Part shown: one piece after another, positions 37,901 to 46,575 of the stretch
Position numbering within the stretch: position 1 is the first letter of the stretch
Layout: the number at the start of each line of letters is the position of its first letter
Notes under the pieces: generated by a model
The model's input: the letters and a program-made list of their open reading frames with translations, nothing else
Told to the model about the DNA's origin: nothing
Databases searched by the model: none
Assembly: GCA_963787195.1 (NCBI GenBank)
Contig: CAWBCI010000012.1
Coordinates: 1-46,575, forward strand
From: CAWBCI01 sp963787195
GTDB lineage: Bacteria; Bacteroidota; Bacteroidia; Bacteroidales; JAGOPY01
DNA length: 46,575 bases
Direction of reading: 5' to 3'
Made by a program: the position numbers and the translations under genes

Positions 37901-40900
37901 GGACAAGTAATAACTGGAACGCTATTAAATATCATGACAACATCAAACGGCAAGGATGTGCAGCCATTCGCTCCGACAACACTACCGTTATAAGTATAGG
38001 TCGCTTCAGGATAATCTCCCGGCAGGCTTAGTATGGGTTCACTTCCAAACAGGAAATATTGAAGTCCATCGATCAGCTTATAATCGCTACCGTCATATTT
38101 TATGTAGAAGAATGGCGCATTTCCATTGATTATCAGCCACATTTGGTCTCTCCAGTCACCATAAGTTGCCAGACCATCAACCCCTCTGTTCGCCCAGTAA
38201 TCGAAAAAGCTTGTGGGATCGCTGGTATTGGTCAGGGTGAAAGGATTCATGGTGAGGGTTTCGAGATCGCCTGCTGGATCCAATGTCATAGTGTTCAAGT
38301 CCAGCAAGTATTCCAGTGAACGATCCAGGCACATATCATATCCTTGTATAATATCACCACCAGCTGATTGCCAGCTTACACCTGCGTCATCAGAATATGT
38401 CAGGTCGACGGCCGTGACCGTTGTCAACTGATCTACTATAACTGTCCGCGTTATCTGGATTGCATTATTTGAAGATGCATCAGCAACATCATAAGTTACG
38501 GTATATGATCCGGGAACATTCACATTCACAGAATTGATGACAACTATACTTGTAGTCAGGTCGCCATTGCAATTATCTGCTGCAGTTGCTCCTGCATCGT
38601 TGTATGTACTGTATTGGCAGACATGTACCGTGGCATCGCCAGTCAGGCTAATTACCGGGGCTTCGTCATCGGCTACAGTTACAGATTGATCACATTGCGC
38701 CGAATTGTCGTCACCATCGGTTACTATCCATGTAACGGTAGTAGCACCACTCGGAAATTCATAAGTAAGAGGATCGATTGTATTTCCTCCGACCTGTGCA
38801 ATTACTTCATCAACCGTACAATTGTCACCTGTAACAGGAGTTCCAAGACTTACCGTTGTAGAACAATCTCCGGTACCGTTGTCGGATGTTTTGGCATCAA
38901 TAATTTCCGGAGGACAGGTTATGGTCGGATTCTGTAAATCAACGACTGTTACTTCGAAATTACAATCAGCAGTGTTTCCACCGAAATCAGTTACAGTTGC
39001 AGTAACCTGTGTGGTTCCCTTAAGAAAGGTGGAACCATTTTCAGGGTTGAGTGTAAGATACTTTACATGGCAGTCATCTGAAACTGCGAATGGAGCTACC
39101 AATTTATCAACGTGCACTGTAATTTTAAGGCAGACAAGATGAGAACCAGCACTACCCACCAAATTCTCAGAACCTGTGCAAATCGGGTCTACAAAACTGG
39201 CATCGTCCCAATATAAGCCTCCCGGGTAAAGAACAGAGCCATTATAGGAAACATAAATATCAACTGTGGCAGGATTTACACATCTGGAACCGCCCCCGAC
39301 AATTGACAAAGTATATTTATGGCCAGATTCGACATAAACCCCTGCAGAACGTGGAATCGGTAAAGAAAATGAACCGGTAACAGGAGTAAATGAAGGATTA
39401 TTATAGAGAACGCAACCATCGACACCTTCGCCATCATAAATTGTAACATTCCAATTGCCGCTGACAGTTTGTGTACTCATATCTATTTTTGTGAGGATAC
39501 CTGTGGAGCTTGCTGTGAATGATTGCCATAAATAATGACATCCTGTTACATAACTACCAGCACTGGGAAGTGTTAGCGTTCCATCAGGCATCCAGTTAAC
39601 GACAGCCTCGCATACACCCGGATCGGTATTTTTGGTAATATTTCCGGGACAGCTAATAAGAGGATCTGTATCATCAGGTGTAGTAGCAACGGTCACCGTC
39701 AGGGAAGCAGTGCTACCGTAATCATCAATTACATTTACCGTATAGTCCCCGCCTGTCAGTCCACTCAGGTCTTCAGTAGTTTCCCCGCCAGGTGACCAGG
39801 AGTAAGTATAGCTTTCAGAGCCCCCGGTTACGGTGATATCGATAGCGCCTGTAAAACTGCAGGGGCAGGATTCGTCGGTGACAGCTGCATTTATCACCAG
39901 CGGTGAACCGAGACAGCTGTTAAGATCAGGCACAAAACCCGGATCGGTAGTATTATTGTCATTACCGCTGATCAGCCAGCTAGCATAGGTTGCCGGGCCG
40001 TTGATCATGGCTGCAACACTCGCCCCGTCGGTGGCACCGTACCAGTTACAGGTAGCATCTACCTGGAAGGTGGTCACATTCTGCACACCCAGGCTCATGG
40101 AAGTAAAGCTGTTGTTATTGATAAGCACGCTGCCGGCTCCATCGTTATCCTCAATTTGAACACCTGCGGCATCTGAAGGATCTTTATAATCAGTCAGGTT
40201 GAATATCTCATTATTCTGAACAAGTGCATTCGGGGTTTCCCCTTCCAGGCCTATACCGTGGGCCCAGCGACCCTCAAGGGCCGAAATGCTGTTATAATGA
40301 ACCACAGGTGCGACTGCCTTACCTACATAAGAGCCGCCGGAACCCACATTGATCATTATCCCATAAGCACCTTTACCGCCTTCATCCCATGCATTTGTAC
40401 ATGCACTTACATTAGTAATTACATTGTCGTCAATCAATAAGTTGGTTATATCAAAACCGGCATTCGACCAGCCAACTCCGATAGCACCAGCACTACCATT
40501 ATTTGATTTTGCTGCAGCGCCGGTCAGGATGGGATTCTCACCTCCCATAATATCATTAAAACAGTTGTCGGCGATCTGAACATTATCGATATCTGCAGTA
40601 GTACTCATCACTACGGCTACCGCATAGGTATTCCCACTCAAAACAGGAAGAGTCCCTATATCATGAATATAATTGCAGAGAACTGTAAGGTCATTCCAGC
40701 CTGAAGAAACAATGGCATTATTACCCGCTGTGTTGGTAATTTCCAAACCATCGATGGTAACCCCATCAGAAGCTATGGTAATAGGTGCACTTCCGTTTCC
40801 TGTCAGAGTGGTTTCAGTGACACGACCCTGGAAGCATGGAACACCATGGTTAGCTCCCTGTAAAGTGATATCTTTGTTAATGACCAAAGTTTCATTATAG

Positions 40901-43900
40901 GTACCCGGTTCGGCAAATATTACATCTCCATTGACAGTCACCGGATCGTCAATGGCATCCTGAATTTTGCAATACCAGGTATCCTGTGTGGTGTTATGGA
41001 CTGCAAGTGAACCCGAGCCGTCAACTCCTGTCGGAGTAGTCCACCAGGGGAGGAAACCAACATGAGAAGTGACTTCATTCCCAAGTCCGCAAGTATTATT
41101 TGGATCATTAAATGGGCCGGTAGCATCTCCCCACCAGTTGTTTTCGGCATTTACCTCAGGTCCTGTAGCAGTAATACCATATGTGTTCCCATAGATCTGG
41201 TTATGATTTGCAACTACAACACTGTTATCATCACCGTCAAATCCTACGGCAATACCGGCTGTATTTCCAGTCAATGTACAACCAGATATATTAGCGGTAG
41301 TTCCGCCTCCAAAATAAGTGGTGACCAAAATACCAGCTGAGGTACTATTATCAGATGCTTCACCTTGATTAGCAGTTATTGCCGAATTAGTTATAATGGC
41401 ATTAGCCCCTGCCCCAACTTCAACTGCGTAATCCAGCCAGTCTCCTGAGCCTTTACCAGTGTATGTATTTCCATCATATGTACCGGTAGTTCCGGCACCA
41501 TAGTACAGAACACCCACACGGCCGATATCAGAAAATTCACAATTAGTTATATCTACACTGAGTGCACTGAAGATTGCAATTGCAGTACCGGCATAACTAG
41601 TGCTTTCATTATATTTGATATTAGTGAAATTACAATTATTGAATGTCCCTGATCCCTTATGGCGTATAGCCTGCCAGATCAGGTGGCCTGTACCATCCAG
41701 GGTAAGGTCACTCATATTCAGATTAATTCCCGAATTAACAAGGAACCAGCCCCTGGGATCACCGCCGTTCCCGGTATTACCATCCATATGTACAGTTGTG
41801 AGGGTCTTTCCAAGTCCCATTATTGTAATGTTCCTGTCCACAACAATTTGCGGACCTTCGGTATGACTTGCCACTTCAATCTTAATAATATCATCAGGAT
41901 CTGCACTATAAATGGCATCCTGGATTTGACAGTACCAGATATTCTGTGTAGTATTATGTATTGCAAGTAAACCCGAGCCGTCAACTCCTGTCGGAGTAGT
42001 CCACCAGGGGAGGAAATCAACATGAGAAGTGACTTCATTTCCTAACCCGCAGGTATTATTAGGATCGTTGTAAGGACCTGTAGCGTCTCCCCACCAGTTA
42101 TTTTTAGCATTTACCTCAGGTCCTGTAGAAGTAATACCATATGTGTTCCCATAGATCTGGTTATGATTTGCAAAAACTACACTGTTATCGGTATCATCAT
42201 ACCCAACGGCAATACCGTCGGTATTATCTGTCAATGTACAACCAGATATATTAGCGGTAGTTCCACCTCCAAAATAAGTGGTGACCAAAATACCAGCTGA
42301 GGTACTATTATCAGATGCTTCACCTTGATTAGCAGTTATTGCCGAATTAGTTATAATGGCATTAGCCCCTGCCCCAACTTCAACTCCGTAATCCAACCAG
42401 TCTCCTGAGCCTTTACCAGTGTATGTATTTCCGTCATATGTACCGGTAGTTCCGGCGCCAAAATATTGTACCCCTATCCTTCCAATCTCTGAAAACTCAG
42501 TATTTGAAATGTCAACATTTAGTCCGCCGAAGACAGCTATTGCTGTTCCTGCATAACTACTGCTCTCATTATATTTAATATTAGTGAAATTACAATTATT
42601 GAATGTCCCTGAGCCCAGGTGGCGTACAGCCTGCCAGATCAGGTGACCTGTACCATCCAGGGTAAGGTCACTCATATTCAGATTGACCCCCGGATTAACC
42701 AGGAACCAGCCCCTAGAATCCCCGCTGCTCCCGGTATTACCATCCATTTGTACAGTGGTAAGTGCTTTTCCAAGTCCCATTATTGTAATGTCCTTGTCCA
42801 CAACAATTTGTGGACCTTCGGTATGACTTGCCGCTTCGATCTTAATAATATCATCTGGATCTGCACCATTAATGGCATCCTGGATTTTACAGTACCAGAT
42901 GTCCTGTGTAGTATTGTGTATTGCCAGTGTGCCTGATCCGTCTACACCCGTCGGAGTAGTCCACCAGGGTATGAAATCCACTTTTGCTGTGACTTCATTT
43001 CCAAGACCGCAAGTGTTGTTCGGATCGTTGTAAGGACCTGTGGCATCGCCCCACCAGTTATTTTCGGCGTTGACACTTGTCTGTTGTTCATTATCAGCCT
43101 GCATGCCGTAAGTTGTATTACCGGCGATTCTATTTCCACTAATAGTATTATTTATAGATGGATACCATACTCCAACCTGCCAGCTGGGATCAACCTTAAT
43201 ACCGATATTGTTACCGGTAATAGTATTTCCCGTTATCGTATTGTCCGATGAGCCTAACAGCCTGATACCGGTTAGTGCATTGGAAATAGTATTATCTGTA
43301 ATTGTTTGTGAACCAGGCCTCCATAAACTCACACCGATGCTGGCAATATTATCGAGAACATTAGCATCAGTGACAAAGTTATTATCACAATTCTCACCAA
43401 AGAATATCCCGTCACGAAGACTGCTGATTGTGTTGGTTTTTATGTGATTGCCATTTGAACCCATTGAAGCAGGTCCACCAGCTGCAGCTGCATTATCAAG
43501 TGCAATTGCATCCAGACCATTGGAATTTATAGAATTTGATATAATTGTATTATTGGATGACCCTGCCAGGGCAATACCGTATAAGGAATTATTATTCACA
43601 TCATTTGAGGTGATAATATTTCCTGAACCTACAGCAACAGCAATGCCATTTGCGTTATTTTGCATGGTATTGCCAGTGATAGTACAACCTGAGACCGAAT
43701 TTAAAAATACGCCGGCATCAAAAGCCGTAGTTCCGGATCCAGTCAATGTAAATCCTTCCAAACTTACATTATCAGCAGTTATATTTACTACAACTCCATT
43801 GCCACTGGCATCTATGATGGGAACTGCTCCTGTGGCATTCCTGACGACAAGGCCGATCTTATTGATAGTGACATTTTCATAGTAAGTTCCATTACTTACT

Positions 43901-45375
43901 TCAAGTATATCATTAGGTGAGGCTCCGTCAACTGCCGGCTGTATTGTACAGTATTCCATATTTGAAATAATGTTCTTCACCGGACGAACTGGAATCGACC
44001 ATGCAGAGAGATTATTGAAGGTACTCGAATATACAGTCGGAACTAATCCAGTCGATGCATATTCACATTCTCCTGCGCCCCAAGTGATGTCAGTTGTTGA
44101 CATTAAACTAGCAGAGGGAAGTAAATTAAAATGCAGAGTCAACAAAACTGTATTATCAGGAAGGGTTAATCCTGTTTCGGAAGTCCATGAAAGTATGAAT
44201 TTCCCAAGTATGCCGACATTATATAGGGATCCGGAAATGCCCCCGTTAAGGGTAATGGCTGTTGGTGACTGGTATGCAAAGACCGTTTTGTCAAAATTCA
44301 TTACCAGCGAAATATTCCCAACATCTGTAAAATCCTGCACCGTCACATCAACATCGTAAACACCACAGGATATTTCAGTGGGGTTTGGATGGTTGTTGAA
44401 ATTGTAGGTCTGGTGCGAGGAGGAAATTCTACTTTGATCACCGGTTCTTTATAACTATCATCTGCGGCTGAACCATTCTCATAAGTTATATAAAATCCTT
44501 GATCGTTTGGAAATGCGGCAATTCCACTTATCATATCTTCTGTGTCAGTGGTTTTAATTCCCAAGTCGACCCAAGGTGGAATAATTGAGCCCTCAAAGCT
44601 CATATCAGTCGAATTTAATAACAGCAACTCTGGAATCAGGAGCAGCGTAATTTCCTTGAGTAACAAAAAGTTGTGTGCCTATAATGGCAATATAATATGG
44701 ATTTTCTGCTTGTCCGGTATACGTATAACCTGTGATTCCGGATCCATCAGCATTCATTTTAAAAAGAGTGGCGGAACCCGGATTGGTAACATAAATTGTT
44801 CCATCAGTATCAACAGCAACACCCCGTATACCGTTGCCTCCAGTAATTGTCACCACACCATCACCATCCAGGCCATCGAGGGAATACCCTATTATAGAGG
44901 CACCACTTTCTGTTAACAAAAACCTAGATAATGTTCCTAAATTTCTTTCGGTAGCGTATAAATACAGATTCCCTGCCTCACGGGTGACAGTTATACCTTC
45001 GCATTTTGCCATCGGGATAGTGTAAAGTAATGTTGTCAGATCACCATCGTAAATATTGATTGGATTTCCTTCAAAACCAGTAGTATAAACTCTGCCTTGA
45101 TCGTCAGTAGCAATGCATTTTCCACGGTCAGTATTATTTCCCCCAAGGTATGTGCCGGAACTAAGTTCTGCATAACGAAATTCAGGACCGTTATTATATC
45201 CAAGGTAAATATCCATTCCGTCAGGGCTTAGGGCAATTCCCCTGTTATCCCTTGGTCCGGTTGGAGGCACAGAATAAGCAACTGAATATGAACATACAGT
45301 ACTTGGAGTCCATTGCGCCCAAGCACCTGTTGCTGCAAAAAGCAGCATAATTAGGAATAGTAAGAATTTTTTCAT
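34996..45375 (-). CDS. giant (~3,450 aa) secreted beta-helix/HYR/dockerin/cohesin protein with T9SS sorting domain (two frameshifts)
   Basis: Pieces 45375-44605, 44666-44343 and 44346-34996 form one chain; frame breaks at ~44611 and ~44425. In order: signal peptide (LLFLIMLLFAATGAWAQ); NHL/SMP-30-like propeller (~1-250: GIALSPDGMDIYLGYNNG, GVAVDTDGTIYVTNPGS); cohesin-like module (VTVQDFTDVGNISLVMNFD); right-handed beta-helix (NTISNALTGIRLLGSSDN and similar, 43.9-43.1 kb); a 320-residue tandem repeat; a third beta-helix part; an SprB-like repeat (ITVTGGSESYTYSWSPGG); several HYR domains (ITCPADITVNNDSGECGAEV), one DUF5011-like domain, and two globular inserts; then the SdrD-B, dockerin-like (GDVNLDDYVNGTDASRIQ), cohesin-like and sorting-domain cassette (SRPNPFKNYTMLSYNL). 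The 3,116-codon third piece alone is uninterrupted. Probably a long surface adhesin or scaffold. Confidence 0.85.
35231..36234 (-). repeat. duplicated SdrD-B / dockerin-like / cohesin-like cassette, copy in the giant
   Basis: Counterpart of 28961-29963. Peptides such as INSTDAGA, WSYWKKGV, NELRLGWNSLQPL and LEVNLLEYS are conserved with few changes. Confidence 0.8.
40951..43075 (-). repeat. 960-bp tandem repeat in the giant gene, 2.2 copies
   Basis: Units 40951-41910 and 41911-42870 are in register at exactly 960 bp (320 codons) without indels; a partial third unit runs to ~43075. Bases 41306-41425 are identical to 42266-42385 (120 bp). Each unit encodes a beta-helix block from NNWWGDATGP to the next. 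Confidence 0.9.
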
Positions 45376-45591
45376 GATTTGGTTTAATTTAATTTAGGGA
45401 TAATGGTTTGGTTAAGCCCTTTATATCAATGATTCCGGAGAATGATTGATTGCTAAATGGCACATGCCGGCACAAGGGTGGGTGCCGGCTCAATTAAATG
45501 CCTGTTTTCATATTATTCTGGTTGAGTGGTTAATATTGTTCAATCTTAAATTTGTTTCAATCATATCAAAATAGAAAACCCCCCATAAAAA

Positions 45592-45655
45592 AATAAGCTT
45601 TCCCTTTGCAGGCAGTCAGCATCACGCTGTTCTATCCTTTCAGGGAAAGCTTATT
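45592..45655. other. 64-bp inverted repeat with nested hairpin
   Basis: Perfect 14-bp arms AATAAGCTTTCCCT (45592-45605) and AGGGAAAGCTTATT (45642-45655) enclose 36 nt that include a small CAGC/GCTG hairpin. It lies ~220 bp upstream of the giant gene start. It could be a leader RNA structure, a protein-binding site or a mobile-element remnant; no known riboswitch was recognised. Confidence 0.5.
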
Positions 45656-45817
45656 GCTTATTAAAAAATGCCAATTCATGATTTTGGGTTTGGTTAATTT
45701 GGCAAATGTGTCACTCCTTCTTTCCAACAACTATGCCGGATGATGCTATAGATTGATTGATAGATTTTTATAGAATATATGGGAGAGATTGCCCTCTTAT
45801 TCTACCTGTCTGGAAAG

Positions 45818-45845
45818 AATAATTGCCCGTTTCCGGGCAATTATT
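45818..45845. repeat. GCCCG hairpin, copy 1
   Basis: Perfect 12-bp stem AATAATTGCCCG, TTTC loop, CGGGCAATTATT. A second copy with the same core (TTGCCCGTTTCCGGGCA) lies at ~45907-45923, 84 bp away, and a half-arm (GGGCAATTATT) at ~45858-45868. REP-like in appearance. Confidence 0.6.
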
Positions 45846-45929
45846 TCAGGCAGCATCGGGCAATTATTTGTAAAGGATTGATTTTTCAGGGATTCGTGTA
45901 AAAGAATTGCCCGTTTCCGGGCAGTTTCT

Positions 45930-46060
45930 AGTCGTCAGTCGTCGGTCGTCAGTCGTCAGTCGTCGGTCGTCAGTCGTCAGTCGTCGAGTCTTCAGTCGCC
46001 AGTCTTCAGTCGCCAGTCTTCAGTCGCCAGTCTTCAGTCGCCAGTCTTCAGTCGCCAGTC
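45930..46060 (+). repeat. heptamer tandem array: AGTCGTC block then AGTCTTC/AGTCGCC block
   Basis: 45930-45986 holds about eight 7-bp units (AGTCGTC, GGTCGTC). From 45987 five exact copies of the 14-bp unit AGTCTTCAGTCGCC follow, to 46056. All units fit AGTCNNC with rare exceptions. No spacers are present, so it is not a CRISPR array. Confidence 0.85.
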
Positions 46061-46172
46061 GGTAGATACAAATTGATCTATTGTAATTGGGGATATTTAG
46101 AATGATTATTTATTAATAACTCAACAGGTATATCTGTCCTTGAATTTGGATTAATACAGAAAATGAAAAATT

Positions 46173-46538
46173 ATGGGCACAGGTATTGAAAATTTACTCG
46201 TTTATCAGAAGTCATTTGAACTGGCAATGAAGATATATGAGAAGAGCAAATGTTTTCCGAAGGAAGAGAAGTATTCATTAACTGATCAGGTAAGAAGGTC
46301 ATCAAGGGCTGTTTGTGCAAACCTGGCTGAAGCATACTGTAAAAGACGTTTCGAAGCACACTTTATCAGTAAACTTAGCGATGCTGATATGGAAAATACT
46401 GAAACTCAGGTATGGCTGAGTTTTGCACTATATTGTAACTATATATCAACAAAAGATTACCAAATATTTAATGATATCTCAAAAGAAACAGGGAGATTAA
46501 TAGGCTCGATGCTCCAAAACCCCAAAAAATTTGCGTAA
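46173..46538 (+). CDS. four-helix-bundle (S23-like) protein
   Basis: 121 aa with the family signature: LLVYQKSFELAMKIYE, FPKEEKYSLTDQVRRSSRAV, ANLAEAYCKR, KLSDADMENTETQVWLSFAL and a final helix (YQIFNDISKETGRLIGSML). These match the four-helix-bundle proteins first seen inside 23S rRNA intervening sequences and now found as free genes throughout Bacteroidota. Function is unknown. It is free-standing here, diverging from the giant gene and preceded by the heptamer array. Complete. Confidence 0.88.
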   Translation: MGTGIENLLVYQKSFELAMKIYEKSKCFPKEEKYSLTDQVRRSSRAVCANLAEAYCKRRFEAHFISKLSDADMENTETQVWLSFALYCNYISTKDYQIFNDISKETGRLIGSMLQNPKKFA

Positions 46539-46575
46539 AGTCATAAAAACCGCCATCTCATTCTGACGACTGAAG

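Larger units (their letters stand above)
45376..46172. other. 797-bp intergenic region with hairpins and a heptamer array
   Basis: No gene is seen. It contains the upstream region of the giant gene, a 14-bp-stem hairpin (45592-45655), two GCCCG hairpins (45818-45845, 45906-45924) and a tandem array (45930-46060). No clear TAnnTTTG promoter for the giant was found. Confidence 0.6.

Noticed and set aside
40951..43075. Assembly duplication artefact
   Set aside because: The two units differ at many positions, including amino-acid changes, so they are genuine separate copies, although the true copy number remains open.
43448..43882. 144-codon plus-strand frame opposite the giant gene
   Set aside because: It arises from the repetitive Asn/Gly/Thr codons of the beta-helix on the other strand, as do several frames at 38.6-41.9 kb.
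25150..45375. A classical cellulosome or polysaccharide utilisation locus
   Set aside because: No glycoside hydrolase, SusC/SusD pair or carbohydrate-binding module was recognised; the only enzyme is an M1 peptidase.
45592..45655. Known riboswitch or T-box
   Set aside because: No conserved riboswitch core sequence was recognised; only the stem is evident.
45930..46060. Possible CRISPR array
   Set aside because: Units are 7 or 14 bp and contiguous, with no unique spacers; the same holds at 23493-23604 and 25091-25129.

Overview
The window looks like a chromosomal segment of an uncultivated Bacteroidota bacterium, probably Bacteroidales-like. The grounds are: secreted proteins ending in type IX secretion (T9SS) sorting domains of the 'xPNPF...G.Y' kind, promoter boxes matching the Bacteroidota TAnnTTTG pattern, a four-helix-bundle (S23-like) gene, DUF6933 genes, and hsdR/RhuM/AbiE combinations common in this phylum. 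No rRNA, tRNA, CRISPR array or prophage was recognised.

Layout. (1) 1-7128, plus strand: the tail of a type I restriction/defence locus. It holds the end of an AAA_13 (RloC-like) ATPase, a truncated RhuM gene, a Schlafen/AlbA_2-type ATP-binding regulator, an AbiEi/AbiEii-type toxin-antitoxin pair and a heavily frameshifted hsdR. The first ~30-50 nt of hsdR recur before each accessory gene. (2) 7150-9501, minus strand: a Cys-rich unknown protein, a WYL regulator and a ParE-type toxin-antitoxin pair. (3) 9620-13947, plus strand: an AAA+ ATPase, then an Xre / ImmA-IrrE / PIN-like trio with its own promoter-operator, then a DUF6933 gene; palindromic and heptameric repeats lie between. (4) 14499-19809, minus strand: a four-gene putative conflict system made of a DUF4231/SLATT membrane protein, a DUF4062 protein, an unknown 462-aa protein and an nSTAND NTPase with a transmembrane helix and WD40 repeats. 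Two of the four share a short peptide motif. (5) 20227-25089, plus strand: a secreted beta-propeller/T9SS protein, a second DUF6933 gene and a CCG-domain Fe-S protein. (6) 25150-45375, minus strand: a 20-kb cluster of five secreted multidomain proteins with about ten cohesin-like modules, two dockerin-like modules, an M1 peptidase, HYR/SprB/PKD domains and a reconstructed ~3,450-aa giant. (7) 45376-46575: hairpins, a heptamer array and a four-helix-bundle gene.

How the genes may work together. Regions 1-4 read as a defence/conflict island: restriction, abortive infection, toxin-antitoxin and STAND sensing. Region 6 reads as a self-contained surface or extracellular assembly: T9SS would export the chains, and cohesin-like and dockerin-like modules on the same and on neighbouring chains could dock them together around a peptidase and a beta-helix/HYR giant. 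This is not a classical cellulosome, because no glycoside hydrolase is visible.

Data caution. At least about twenty single-base frameshifts can be inferred by joining adjacent reading frames. Most look like one extra base, often in a homopolymer, with no other damage. This points to an insertion-prone long-read assembly rather than real gene decay, so genes are reported here as repaired spans with the frame breaks listed.
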